Shown: one piece after another, positions 18,306 through 27,674 of the stretch | How positions within the stretch are numbered: position 1 is the first letter of the stretch | How the letters are laid out: every line of letters begins with the position of its first letter | NCBI GenBank assembly: GCA_016713305.1 | Contig: JADJPK010000011.1 | Span: 1-64,000, forward strand | Length of the DNA: 64,000 bases | DNA from: Betaproteobacteria bacterium | GTDB taxonomy: Bacteria; Pseudomonadota; Gammaproteobacteria; Burkholderiales; Ga0077523 | Reading direction: 5' to 3' | Position numbers and translations under genes: made by a program | The notes under the pieces: generated by a model | What the model saw: the letters and a program-made list of their open reading frames with translations, nothing else | Databases searched by the model: none | What the model was told of the DNA's origin: nothing

Positions 18306-21300
18306 ATGAAGTCCCCAAGCCTCACCCGGCGCGATATCGAGCGCAACCTCCCCGAGCAGTTCGTCACGCGGGGGGAGGAGTATGTTCGCGAAGGCCGGGT
18401 GGAGCGGGTCCGGGCCGGCTCCGGCCCCGGGCGCTTCGAAGCGTTCGTGGCGGGAACCGAGGGCGAACCCTACAAGGTCGAGGTCCAGGTGTTTCCGGGC
18501 AACGGTGGCGCGCGGATCTACGGCAAGTGCACCTGCCCCGTGGGCGTGAATTGCAAGCATGTGGCCGCCACGCTGCTCACCGTGCTGGACAAGCCGCCAC
18601 CGCGCATCGCGACCGATCCGACAGTCAATCTGATCGCGCCTCTTCAGCGCTCCATGGAGCGGGCGCCGCGCGCGCGGGAGGCGGGCAACGGCGAGCTTTC
18701 CCAGCCCTGGGTGACATGGCTCAACAAGCCGCCGAGGTCTTCGCGCCGCCCGCCGACAGGCCAGGGCGAAGCATCCGGCGCCCCAGCGCCTGTTGCCACC
18801 GTGCTCGATCTGACGGCGCCCTACCAGCGCGCCGGTGTGCGCGTGAAGCTCATGACGGCGCGGCTGCGCAAGGACGGGACCTACGGCGCGCCTGCAGCCT
18901 GGCACAACGCGCGCAATGCCATCAATTCGCCGCCGAGTTTCGTCGGTCCAGACGACCAGCGGATTCTCAAGATGCTGTTGATCGAAGGCAACGCAGCCTT
19001 CGACTCGGAAGTCGTGATTCGGGGCGGGGGCGCCGAACGGCTCCTGCCTGCTCTGCTGGCGACGGGCCGCTGTCATCTGGGTTCTGCGGACGCACCGCCA
19101 CTGGCGCCTGGCGAGCCGCTGCCCGCCCGGGTGCGGTGGGTCCATGACGAAGATGGATCGCAGCGGATCGTGTGGGAGTGCGAGCTGCCGCTGGCGGCCG
19201 TGCTGCCGCTGTCCCCGCCCTGGTACGTCGACGAGACCCTCGAACGCTGCGGTCTGCTCGAGGCGCAGTGGGCGCCGGAGATCGCCTGGATGCTGTCCAC
19301 CATGCCGGACGTGCCGGCAGAGGAGGTGGGCGTCGTGCGCGCGGCGCTGGAGAACCGCTTCCCCGGTCTGGGCATCCCGATGCCGGATGTCCTGCGCGAA
19401 GAGGACGTGCGGGGCATCGTGCCTCGACCCTGCCTGCGCCTGGTCACGTTGCAGGCCGTGGGGCGCGGCTACCGGGCGATCAACGAGTTCCTCAGTCTTG
19501 CCTGCCTGAGGTTCGACTACGACGGCGTGCGTGTCGGCGCCCACGATCCGGGCATCGTCCGCCAGTTCCAGGGCGGCATTCTTCGACGGATTCGCCGCGA
19601 CGGGGCGGCGGAGAAGAATTTCCATGTGGAATTGCGCAGGATGGGGCTGGTTCCCGCGGCCGATCTGGGCCACGCGCTGCCCGAGGAATTCGACGCCGAC
19701 TACGTGTTTCCTCACTCCGACGACTGGGTGCCGTTCGTGTGCGAACGGGTCCCGGAACTGCGCGACGACGGCTGGGTCATCGAGTTCGACGAATCGTTCG
19801 CCTACCAGCCGGTCGAGATCGAGGAATGGCATGCGGAAGTGTCGGAGTCCGGCCGTGATTGGTTCGACCTGAGCCTGGGCGTGGACGTGGAGGGCCGCCG
19901 CATGGACCTCCTGCCCATTCTGGTGACGATGCTGCGCGAACGTCCGGATCTCTTCGACAAGACGCGCGATGCGGATGCGCCGGAACACCTTGCCATCCGG
20001 CTCCAGGATGGCCGTCTGCTGCCAGTGCCGGTCGCCCGGGTGAGGCCCATCATGGCCATCCTGGACGAACTGCTCGACGCGGCTCCGTCGGGCAAGGTCC
20101 GTCTGCAAAGGCTCGACGCAGCACGCCTCAACTCGCTGGAGCAGGCGTCCGAGCTTCGCTGGCGCGGGGGCGAGGCGCTGCGTTCGTTCGGCCAGCGTCT
20201 GTCGCACTTCGATGGTGTGGTCCCGGTTTCGCCGCCCCAGGGTCTCAAGGCCGAGCTTCGTCCCTACCAGGCCGACGGCCTGGCCTGGCTGCAGTTCCTG
20301 AGGGAATACGAGGTGGCGGGTGTCCTCGCCGATGACATGGGACTCGGCAAGACGGTCCAGGCCCTCGCCCACGTGCTGGTCGAGAAGGAAGCGGGACGGC
20401 TCGACCGGCCGGCCCTGATCGTTGCGCCCACCAGCGTGGTGCCCAACTGGCGCGCCGAGGCCGCGCGTTTTGCGCCTGGATTGCGCGTGCATGTGTCGCA
20501 CGGACTCAAGCGCAAGGAAGTGCTGGACCGCCTGGGCCAGTACGACCTCGTCATCACCACCTATCCGCTGCTGCCCCGCGACAAGGCGGTGCTCATGGAG
20601 CAGGAGTTCCACCTGGTGATCCTGGACGAGGCGCAGCAGATCAAGAACGCGCAGACCCAGGCAGCCGCGGTGGTCCGGTCGCTGCAGGCGCGCCACCGGC
20701 TGTGCCTCACCGGCACGCCGCTCGAGAATCATCTGGGCGAGCTCTGGTCGCTGTTCAACTTCCTCATGCCCGGGTTTCTGGGCGATGCGACATCCTTCCG
20801 CCGCAACTACCGCACACCCATCGAGAAGCACGACGACCTGCAGCGGCGTGCGGGTCTGGAACGCCGGCTGCGGCCCTTCCTGCTGCGCCGTACCAAGGAA
20901 CAGGTGGCCTCCGAACTTCCGCCCAAGACGGAGATCGTGCGTCCGGTGGAACTGGGCAGCCGGCAGCGCGAACTGTACGAGACGGTGCGCGCCGCGATGG
21001 ACGAGCGGGTCCGCCGCGAAATCGCGAGCCGCGGTCTTGCGCAGAGCCAGATCGTGCTGCTCGATGCCTTGCTCAAGCTGCGGCAGGTGTGCTGCGATCC
21101 ACGGCTGGTGAAGCTGGATGCCGCCCGGAAGATCGAGGAGTCCGCCAAGCTGGACCTGCTGCTGGAGATGCTGGACGAACTGCTCGCGGAGGGCCGCCGC
21201 GTGCTGCTCTTCTCCCAGTTCACCGAGATGCTGGGACTCATCGAGGCGGAGTTGCGCGCTCGCGGCATCGAGCACGTGAAACTGACCGGCGACACCCAGG

Positions 21301-21659
21301 ACCGCGCGCGGCCGGTGCAGCTCTTCCAGGAAGGCAAGGTGCCGCTCTTCCTGATCAGCCTCAAGGCAGGCGGCTCGGGCCTCAACCTGACGGCCGCGGA
21401 CACCGTGATCCACTACGATCCCTGGTGGAATCCGGCCGTGGAGCGGCAGGCCACGGACCGCGCCCACCGGATCGGCCAGGAGAATCCGGTGTTCGTCTAC
21501 AAGCTGATCGTGGCGGGCAGCGTGGAAGAGAAGATCGCAAGAATGCAGGCGGACAAGGCGGCGCTTGCCGCGGCCATCCTCGGCGAACCGGGCGCCAGCT
21601 CCAAGCCGCTCACGCAGGACGACATTGCAGCGCTCTTCGAACCCCTGGGAAAGGACTGA
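18306..21659 (+). CDS. SWIM zinc finger SNF2-family helicase
   Basis: About 1117 residues. A SWIM zinc finger lies near residues 75-95 (CTCPVGVNCKHVAATLL, the CxCxnCxH pattern). A long middle region without a named domain follows. The SNF2 ATPase then starts near residue 670: Walker A in DDMGLGKTVQALAH, DEAQQ box in VILDEAQQIKN, LTGTPLENHLGELWSLFNFL, and helicase C motifs KAGGSGLNLTAADTVIHYDPWWNPAVE and ATDRAHRIGQ. It should be an ATP-driven DNA translocase of the RapA/HepA class. The open frame extends upstream to 17931, but MKSPSLTRRDIERNLPEQF at 18306 is the natural family start. It stands alone, with convergent DUF2059 downstream. Confidence 0.9.
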   Translation: MKSPSLTRRDIERNLPEQFVTRGEEYVREGRVERVRAGSGPGRFEAFVAGTEGEPYKVEVQVFPGNGGARIYGKCTCPVGVNCKHVAATLLTVLDKPPPRIATDPTVNLIAPLQRSMERAPRAREAGNGELSQPWVTWLNKPPRSSRRPPTGQGEASGAPAPVATVLDLTAPYQRAGVRVKLMTARLRKDGTYGAPAAWHNARNAINSPPSFVGPDDQRILKMLLIEGNAAFDSEVVIRGGGAERLLPALLATGRCHLGSADAPPLAPGEPLPARVRWVHDEDGSQRIVWECELPLAAVLPLSPPWYVDETLERCGLLEAQWAPEIAWMLSTMPDVPAEEVGVVRAALENRFPGLGIPMPDVLREEDVRGIVPRPCLRLVTLQAVGRGYRAINEFLSLACLRFDYDGVRVGAHDPGIVRQFQGGILRRIRRDGAAEKNFHVELRRMGLVPAADLGHALPEEFDADYVFPHSDDWVPFVCERVPELRDDGWVIEFDESFAYQPVEIEEWHAEVSESGRDWFDLSLGVDVEGRRMDLLPILVTMLRERPDLFDKTRDADAPEHLAIRLQDGRLLPVPVARVRPIMAILDELLDAAPSGKVRLQRLDAARLNSLEQASELRWRGGEALRSFGQRLSHFDGVVPVSPPQGLKAELRPYQADGLAWLQFLREYEVAGVLADDMGLGKTVQALAHVLVEKEAGRLDRPALIVAPTSVVPNWRAEAARFAPGLRVHVSHGLKRKEVLDRLGQYDLVITTYPLLPRDKAVLMEQEFHLVILDEAQQIKNAQTQAAAVVRSLQARHRLCLTGTPLENHLGELWSLFNFLMPGFLGDATSFRRNYRTPIEKHDDLQRRAGLERRLRPFLLRRTKEQVASELPPKTEIVRPVELGSRQRELYETVRAAMDERVRREIASRGLAQSQIVLLDALLKLRQVCCDPRLVKLDAARKIEESAKLDLLLEMLDELLAEGRRVLLFSQFTEMLGLIEAELRARGIEHVKLTGDTQDRARPVQLFQEGKVPLFLISLKAGGSGLNLTAADTVIHYDPWWNPAVERQATDRAHRIGQENPVFVYKLIVAGSVEEKIARMQADKAALAAAILGEPGASSKPLTQDDIAALFEPLGKD

Positions 21660-21680
21660 TCGGCCCCTTCCAGGGATGGC

Positions 21681-21698
21681 CGCCGCGGTACCGCGGCG
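21681..21698. terminator. Perfect 18-bp palindrome between convergent genes
   Basis: CGCCGCGGTACCGCGGCG reads the same on both strands and lies between two convergent stops (21659 and 21767). It could act as a bidirectional transcription stop, but there is no T-run and a perfect palindrome leaves no loop, so a protein-binding site is also possible. Confidence 0.3.
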
Positions 21699-21766
21699 CG
21701 CCGGTTTCGATCAGCCCGCGACTCGCCCGGGACACCGGGGTACGCGCGGTTCCCGTTGCAGGTCGT

Positions 21767-22321
21767 TCATTTCACCGGTGCCGGCGCGGCAGGTTCCGCG
21801 GGTTTGGCGGCGGGCTCGATCTTGATGCCGCGTTCGGCGAAACGGGCCTTGAGCCGCTGATCGAGCTTGGGCCCGAGCGTCTTGGCCCAGCGCTGACCGA
21901 CCTGCATGCCTTCCTGCGCCATCATCGGCAGGACCGACGTGGCTTTCTTCCCCAGCGGCGACGTGTAGAAGGTGAGCAGCCCCTTGATCTCGTCGTGCGT
22001 GAGGTACTTGTGGAAGATCGGGATCATCTGCTCGATGTAGCCGCCCTTGGCGGACATCTCCTCGCCCACGACCTTGTTGACCTCCTCGCCGATGATGGTG
22101 AACGCCTCCTGAGGGACGTCGGGCCGCGTGTTCTTGAGGCCCTGGGTGATCTGGGCGACCGCCGACTGCGAGACGAGCTGCCCGATGCGCAATGCGCCGG
22201 TGACGTCCATCAGCCGGCGGATGTCGGACGTCTTTTCAGCGGTGAGCGATTCTGCGGCCCAGGCAGGCATGGCGAGGCACGCGCATGCAGTCAGGCAAAG
22301 GGTGACGAGGGTTCGTTTCAT
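21767..22321 (-). CDS. DUF2059 domain-containing exported protein
   Basis: A 184-residue protein with a clear signal peptide (MKRTLVTLCLTACACLAMP then AWA) and a helical DUF2059 region, recognised by IGQLVSQSAVAQITQGL and YLTHDEIKGLLTFYTSPLGK. The tail is rich in Pro and Ala. The molecular function of DUF2059 is not known; the protein is expected in the periplasm. It is transcribed alone on the minus strand. Confidence 0.83.
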   Translation of the reverse strand: MKRTLVTLCLTACACLAMPAWAAESLTAEKTSDIRRLMDVTGALRIGQLVSQSAVAQITQGLKNTRPDVPQEAFTIIGEEVNKVVGEEMSAKGGYIEQMIPIFHKYLTHDEIKGLLTFYTSPLGKKATSVLPMMAQEGMQVGQRWAKTLGPKLDQRLKARFAERGIKIEPAAKPAEPAAPAPVK

Positions 22322-22568
22322 CGAAGGCTCCGGCGCGATGCGTTCAAGTTGAATCCGATTGGACTTCAGGGCGGCTGCGGGGTTGCAGCCGGGTCGACCA
22401 AGGATGATCGTCGTGCACGGATGCCGCCGCAGCCGGAAACGGGCGATGGCAAGGCGGTGGGCGAAGACGGAACCGGACCCCGGCTGCAGTCGTGCACATC
22501 GATCGGTCCTTCCTTCGAGCGGGCGCCGTTTCGACGGCGGCGCTCCGCTCGCGAAAGAGGGCGGACCC

Positions 22569-23567
22569 TCAGACGAGTTTCACGAGCTGCTTGCCGAAGT
22601 TGCGTCCGGCCAGCAGTCCGATGAAGGCAGTGGGCGCGTTCTGCAGACCTTCGGCCACGCTCTCCCGGTACTTGATCCTGCCCTGCGAGACGAGCGCCCC
22701 GAGGCGGGCGATGGCGCGCTGATAGAGATCCATGCGGTCGCTCACGATGAACCCCTGCAGACGCACGCGGTTCACCAGGAGCGAACGCATCAGCTTGACC
22801 CCGTATGCCTCTTCGAGGTTGTAGTCGGAGATCATGCCGCACAGCGCGATGCGGGAGAACGGATTGAGCACGCGGAAGACGGTATCCATGGTCGGCCCGC
22901 CCACGTTCTCGAAATAGCAGTCCACCCCCGCAGGGCAGGCGGCCCGGAGATCCTCGTAGAGGCGGCCGGCCTTGTAGTCGATGCAGGCATCGAAGCCCAG
23001 TTCCTTCACCACGTATTCGCATTTCATCCGGCCGCCGGCGATGCCGACGGTCGGGCACCCCTGCATCTTCGCGAGTTGCCCGACCACGCTGCCGACCGCG
23101 CCGGACGCCGCCGACACGAGGACGGTCTCTCCCGCGATCGGCTCGCAGTGCTCGAACAGACCGATCCACGCCGTGGCACCCGGCATGCCCACGACCCCGA
23201 GGTACGCGGACAGCGGAACGAGCTGCGGATCCACCCGGGTCACCGACTCGCCGGCCACGGCGGCATAGAGTTGCCAGCCCGTGTTGCCGACCACGAAGTC
23301 CCCTGCCTTGACGCGAGGGTGGTTCGATTCGAGCACCTCCCCGACGGTGCCGCCGGTCATCACGTCGCCGATCTCCACCGCCGCCGCGTAGGACTTCGAC
23401 GCGTTCATCCGGCCGCGCATGTAGGGGTCGAGAGACAGCCAGTGATTGCGGACGAGAATCTCACCGGGTCCGGGCACCGGGAGCTCGCGCTCCACGATCT
23501 GGAAGTTCGCTTCCGTGACGGCGGCCTTGGGTCGGCTCGCCAGAAGGACCTGCATGTTCTTGCTCAT
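22569..23567 (-). CDS. NADP-dependent MDR oxidoreductase (CurA/leukotriene B4 12-hydroxydehydrogenase type)
   Basis: A 332-residue zinc-free medium-chain reductase. N-terminal LSLDPYMRGRM and MTGGTVGEVLES are typical, with the dinucleotide motif SAASGAVGSVVGQLA. FENVGGPTMDTVFRVLNPFSRIALCG closes the coenzyme domain. Members reduce the C=C bond of enones or 15-oxo-prostaglandin-like aldehydes using NADPH. The usual GSxxKC segment reads GGRMKCEYV. The ATG at 23567 is preceded on its strand by GAGATTTCCCC, a weak site. The gene stands alone. Confidence 0.9.
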   Translation of the reverse strand: MSKNMQVLLASRPKAAVTEANFQIVERELPVPGPGEILVRNHWLSLDPYMRGRMNASKSYAAAVEIGDVMTGGTVGEVLESNHPRVKAGDFVVGNTGWQLYAAVAGESVTRVDPQLVPLSAYLGVVGMPGATAWIGLFEHCEPIAGETVLVSAASGAVGSVVGQLAKMQGCPTVGIAGGRMKCEYVVKELGFDACIDYKAGRLYEDLRAACPAGVDCYFENVGGPTMDTVFRVLNPFSRIALCGMISDYNLEEAYGVKLMRSLLVNRVRLQGFIVSDRMDLYQRAIARLGALVSQGRIKYRESVAEGLQNAPTAFIGLLAGRNFGKQLVKLV

Positions 23568-23765
23568 GGGGAAATCTCGAGTGACGTTGGGGACCATTCT
23601 AAGCCACCGCCGTGTCGTCACGAACCGGCGCGATTCCCGTTCTCTTGAACTCGTGGCGCGCGTGACCGAAGATGCCGTGGCGTCACGGGGCGAACGGCAT
23701 GATGCGGACCGCCGCAATGGCGCGCCGCCTGCCGATGCATGCGGCCTTCTTCGAAGGGACGTTTC

Positions 23766-24479
23766 ATGACACCCCTGGTGCTTCTTCCCGGACTCCTCTG
23801 CGACGCCGAAGTGTGGGCCGCGCAGACCGCGGGCCTCGCCGACGTGGCCGATTGCCGGGTGGCGGACCTCACAAGGGACGATTCCATGTCCGGAATGGCC
23901 GCCCGCGTGCTGAAGGAGGCGCCGTCCGGGCGATTCGCCCTGGCGGGCTTCTCCATGGGTGGCTACGTCGCTTTCGAGATCATGCGGCAGGCCCCGGACC
24001 GGGTGATGCGGCTCGCACTGCTGGGCACGTCCGCCCGCACCGACTCCGGGGAAAGGCGGGAGGAGCGCCGGCGGTTCATCGAACTGGCACGCCGTCCCCG
24101 CCGCTTCATGCCCATCACGCGCGCCATGCTGGGCATGCTCGTGCATCCCTCCCGAACGCGGGAGGAGGCGCTGACCAAGCCGATCATCGACATGGCGGCG
24201 CGGGTAGGTGTGCAGGCCTACATCCGGCAGCAGGTCGCCATGCTGGACCGGCCCGACAGCGTCGCGGATCTGCGCGGGATCCGCTGTCCCACGCTCGTGC
24301 TGGCGGGAAGGGAAGACGGACGGGCCCCTCCCGCCGTGCAGGAAGAGATCCGCGACGGGATCGAGGGCGCGGAACTCGTCATTCTCGAAAACTGCGGACA
24401 CATGGCACCCATGGAACGGCCGGAACTCGTCAACGGGGCGATGCGGCGCTGGCTGTCATCTCCGGCCGGGGGGGCTTGA
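23766..24479 (+). CDS. Alpha/beta hydrolase
   Basis: A 237-residue small alpha/beta hydrolase. The oxyanion region is LLPGLLCDAEVW, the nucleophile is in LAGFSMGGYVAFEI, the acid lies near LAGREDGRAPP and the His is in LENCGHMAPMERPE. This resembles haloalkane/ester hydrolases or homoserine acetyltransferase-like BioH relatives. ATG at 23766 is chosen because MTPLVLLPGLLCD is the normal family start. Substrate is not evident. Confidence 0.85.
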   Translation: MTPLVLLPGLLCDAEVWAAQTAGLADVADCRVADLTRDDSMSGMAARVLKEAPSGRFALAGFSMGGYVAFEIMRQAPDRVMRLALLGTSARTDSGERREERRRFIELARRPRRFMPITRAMLGMLVHPSRTREEALTKPIIDMAARVGVQAYIRQQVAMLDRPDSVADLRGIRCPTLVLAGREDGRAPPAVQEEIRDGIEGAELVILENCGHMAPMERPELVNGAMRRWLSSPAGGA

Positions 24480-24742
24480 GGGAGACGGGGGCGCTCCAGG
24501 ACACGGCACGATCGCGAAGGACACGCCGGACCAAGGCCCGATTGCGTGCGCCGTCCCGTGGCCGCGGGAGCGGGCCCTGGCTCGATTGACCCGCGTTTTC
24601 CGGGCGTGTTATACACCCGGCCTTCACGCTTTCCGGGCAGTGAGAACGCAAGGGGACACCGCGGCCCCGGCCGGACGGCAGAACATCGCGGGCGGACGCA
24701 CCGACGTTCGATCGGCGCTTCCGCGATCAGGAGGAACGGCCC

Positions 24743-25960
24743 ATGCCGGCAGTCAGCAGACGAGCCTCGGAGCTCGGCACCGAAAACGCATTCGTGGTCC
24801 TGGCGGAGGTGAACGCCCTCATCCGCAGCGGCAAGGACGTCATCTCGTTCTGCATCGGGCAGCCGGACTTCCCCACGCCGGCCAACATCCAGGACGCCGC
24901 CGTGACCGCCATCCGCGGCGGCAAGCACGGCTACACGCCGTCGGCGGGCATCAACGAACTGCGCGAGGCCGTCGTGCGCGACGTGCGCCGCACTCGCGGG
25001 CTCGAAGTTGACGCGGCGGACGTGGTGGTCGCGGCGGGCGCCAAACCCTTCATCGGCTACTCGGTGCTGTCGGTGACCGACTACGGCGCGGGGGACGAGG
25101 TGATCTACCCCAATCCCGGTTTCCCGATCTACGAATCGCAGATCAAGGCCAACGGTGCCGTGCCCGTGCCCATTCACCTGCGCGAGTCCCGCAACTTCAA
25201 CTTCGATCCGCAGGAGCTGGCCGACAAGATCACGCCGCGCACGAAGCTGCTCATCCTCAACTCCCCGCACAATCCCACGGGCGGAATCATCCCGCGCGGC
25301 CAGATGGAGGCGATCGCCGACATCCTGCGCAAGCACGAGCAGATCTGGGTCTTCGCCGACGAGATCTACGGTAGGCTCGTCTACGAAGGCGAATTCGTGT
25401 CCATCGCGACGCTCCCCGGCATGCTGGAGCGCACGATCATCGCGGACGGCTGCTCCAAGACGTGGGCCATGACCGGCTGGCGGCTGGGGTTTGCGGTGAA
25501 CCGCAAGCTCGCGCCCTACTTCACGACGTGGATCACCAATACCGAGTCGTGCGCCTCGCAGATCAGCCAATGGGCGGCAGTCGAGGCGCTGGATGGTCCC
25601 CAGGACGACGCGCTGCGCATGCGCGACAGCTTTCTGCAGCGCCGCGACCTGATCGTGCGGTTGCTGAACCAGGTGCCCGGCGTCACGTGCCAGAACCCGG
25701 GCGGTGCCTTCTATGCGTGGCCCAACGTGACCGAAGCGTGCCGCATGATCGGCGCGCGCGATTCCGAGGAACTGCGCGCCCGGCTGCTGCACGAGGCCGG
25801 CGTGGCAGTGCTCGCGGACATCCACTTCGGCCCCCGCGTACCCGACGAAGGCCAGCACATCCGCTTCAGCTACGCGGCGTCCAACGAGGCCATCGAGAAG
25901 GGTGTGGCCCGGATGGCGGACTTCATCCGGCGCAACACGCGCTCGACCGCCGCGGCCTGA
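24743..25960 (+). CDS. Pyridoxal-phosphate aminotransferase, class I/II
   Basis: A 405-residue fold-type I aminotransferase close to aspartate/tyrosine-like AspC group I-gamma enzymes. The PLP Lys is in DGCSKTWAMTGWRLGF, the ring-stacking and phosphate contacts include NSPHNPTGG and FADEIYGRL, and the carboxylate-binding Arg is in HIRFSYAAS. CAGGAGGAAC precedes the ATG. It has no operon partners that would fix the amino donor or acceptor. Confidence 0.9.
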   Translation: MPAVSRRASELGTENAFVVLAEVNALIRSGKDVISFCIGQPDFPTPANIQDAAVTAIRGGKHGYTPSAGINELREAVVRDVRRTRGLEVDAADVVVAAGAKPFIGYSVLSVTDYGAGDEVIYPNPGFPIYESQIKANGAVPVPIHLRESRNFNFDPQELADKITPRTKLLILNSPHNPTGGIIPRGQMEAIADILRKHEQIWVFADEIYGRLVYEGEFVSIATLPGMLERTIIADGCSKTWAMTGWRLGFAVNRKLAPYFTTWITNTESCASQISQWAAVEALDGPQDDALRMRDSFLQRRDLIVRLLNQVPGVTCQNPGGAFYAWPNVTEACRMIGARDSEELRARLLHEAGVAVLADIHFGPRVPDEGQHIRFSYAASNEAIEKGVARMADFIRRNTRSTAAA

Positions 25961-26061
25961 TCCGCCGGCTCGAGATGCCCCTGCGGCACTTCCCTGGACA
26001 GCGGACTTCCCCGGTCCGGGGAAAGGCCGCGCCCCTGGCGCGCGTCACACCTGTCGCCGGA

Positions 26062-26544
26062 ATGGTCGCGCGGCTGCTTCGGCGCTCCGGGATGCCCCTC
26101 GTGCTCTCGCTGTCGCTTTCCCTGACCGGTTGCGCGTGGTGGCAGAAGGCGATGGAACGCGCGACGGCCAGGGACGGCGGCAGCCTTCCGTACGCGACAC
26201 TCGAGAACACCCGGTGGCAGCTTCAGTCGGCCATGCTGGGCGGCACGGCCGTCGCCATACCGCGGCCGGACCGGTATTCCGTCGAGTTCCAGGAGCACCA
26301 CCGCATCCTCGTGCGCGCCGACTGCAACCGTGGACTCGGTGCATGGAGCGCGGAGGGGGCGAACCTGTCCGTCGGTCCGGTGAGCTATACCCGGACCACG
26401 TGCGCGGTCGGGTCCCTGGGCAGTCGCTTCGCGGATTCGGTCCGGAATGCGCGGTCGTGGTACATCCGCGATGGAATGCTGTTCCTGGAGTTGCCGGGCG
26501 CAGGTGACGTCCTGAGGTTCGCGCAGGACGTCCCCAAGTCCTGA
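26062..26544 (+). CDS. META domain-containing lipoprotein
   Basis: About 160 residues. A lipoprotein signal peptide with lipobox LTGC is followed by AWWQKAM. A META-like domain then reads LENTRWQLQSAMLGG, HHRILVRADCNRGLGAWSAEG and VGPVSYTRTTCAVGS, the pattern of HslJ-type proteins with two conserved cysteines. The frame is open upstream to 25462; MVARLLRRSGMPLVLSLSLS gives a sensible signal peptide, but a start at 26092 would too. It should be an envelope lipoprotein. Function is unknown. Confidence 0.75.
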   Translation: MVARLLRRSGMPLVLSLSLSLTGCAWWQKAMERATARDGGSLPYATLENTRWQLQSAMLGGTAVAIPRPDRYSVEFQEHHRILVRADCNRGLGAWSAEGANLSVGPVSYTRTTCAVGSLGSRFADSVRNARSWYIRDGMLFLELPGAGDVLRFAQDVPKS

Positions 26545-26686
26545 ACGACCGCCGCCCGCAGCTCGAGCGATCGAACCCCGGCGCCGGAATTTCAGGCCGA
26601 GGCGATTTCGCGGGCTGCCCCCAGGCACGAACGAGCGCTCTGTCCAGGCCCGACGGCCCGGGGAAGAACCGGTGCGGGTGCGCGCG

Positions 26687-26920
26687 TCAGAGCTCGCGCA
26701 GCGTCGCCGGCTTTCGTCCCAGGGCTTCGCACCGCTGACACCACCGCCCCTCGAGGGCGCCGTCCACGCCGAAGAAGTGCGCAGGAATCTGCGTGGGCTC
26801 GACCGGCATGCCGCACAGCGACCGGTCCGGCGAGGCGCCCGCGGAGAAATGGAATTCGAAGCCGTGCTCGACCGCACGGCTGGCTATCAGAAGATCGTCC
26901 CTCACGTCCGCTCCCGGCAC
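26687..26920 (-). CDS. Small cysteine-containing protein of unknown function
   Basis: A 77-residue protein starting at a GTG 4 bp after the TraR/DksA stop. It has single cysteines in SLCGMPVEPTQIPAHFF and a WCQRC pair near the C-terminus, a spacing that could bind zinc. I do not recognise a named family. Overlap-like spacing with the TraR/DksA gene suggests co-transcription. Confidence 0.5.
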   Translation of the reverse strand: MPGADVRDDLLIASRAVEHGFEFHFSAGASPDRSLCGMPVEPTQIPAHFFGVDGALEGRWCQRCEALGRKPATLREL

Positions 26921-26924
26921 AGGC

Positions 26925-27312
26925 TCACAGGCGCGGGGGTTTGCCGTGGTTCTGTTCCTGCCGCGTCTGACAGGCGACGCACCGGTCGGCCGTGGGGTAC
27001 GCCATCAGGCGGGCGAAGGCGATGGCGCTTCCGCAGTCGGTGCAGTCGCCGTATGTCCCATCGGCCAACCGGGTCAGGGCCGATTCCGTGGCACGCAGTT
27101 CGTTGATCTCGCGGTCCAGGCGGGCCGCGCTCACGTCGGCCAGCACGTCCGCAACCGCCTCGTCGGCGGCGTCGTGCACCCGTCCGGCGAGCTCAGCGAT
27201 GCTCTGGTCGCCGCTCTCCTGCAATCCTGTGCGGATCTCCGTTACGAGTTGCCGTCGTTGTGCCGCGAGGGCCTTCTCCAGTTCCGTCTTCGGGGGTGGT
27301 GAGTGTGGTCAT
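26925..27312 (-). CDS. TraR/DksA-type zinc finger protein, one frameshift
   Basis: A DksA-like regulator of about 128 residues that would act in the RNA polymerase secondary channel. The coiled-coil arm reads ELEKALAAQRRQLVTEIRTG. The C4 zinc finger is GDCTDCGSAIAFARLMAYPTADRCVAC. The only good start, ATG at 27312, is one frame away. Removing one C from the run of five at 27292-27296 (minus-strand ACCCCCGAAG) joins MTTLTTP directly to KTELEKALAAQ. I therefore read this as a homopolymer error. A 16-bp palindrome lies just upstream. Confidence 0.8.
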
Positions 27313-27337
27313 GTTGCGATCCTCGTGATGTGCCGGG

Positions 27338-27353
27338 GCCGGACCGGTCCGGC
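27338..27353. promoter_or_regulatory. 16-bp perfect palindrome upstream of the TraR/DksA gene
   Basis: GCCGGACCGGTCCGGC is fully self-complementary and lies 26 bp upstream of the TraR/DksA start, in the spacer shared with the divergent D-aminoacylase-like gene. It could be an operator for either gene. No regulator can be assigned. Confidence 0.3.
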
Positions 27354-27674
27354 GGGCGGAATGCCGTCGGCCCCTTCTCCGAAAACATGTTCGTCCGTCT
27401 GTGGCGGGGCCGAACTGATCTGCGTCAATGAAGGCGCGGCTCTTGCTCGTCGCGAGCGCGCATCGGTATGCTGACTGCGTTCACGGGGGGCCGGTTCCGC
27501 TGGCATTGATCGGGCCTTCCCTGACGGCCATTATGCAGGCGTGCGCCGGCGCTGCGGCGCGTTGATCGCAGCAGCGCGCCCGGTCGCCTGCCGCCCCTTG
27601 TCACGAACGTCGCAATGCGCGCGGCCGCGGGTGCGATCGCACGGATGCAGGGCCATGTGAGGAGTTCCCCTTTG

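Noticed and set aside
18234..21467. A 1077-residue open frame antisense to the SNF2 gene
   Set aside because: High-GC coding DNA leaves long antisense frames. The sense strand has all SNF2 motifs, and the antisense product shows no domain.
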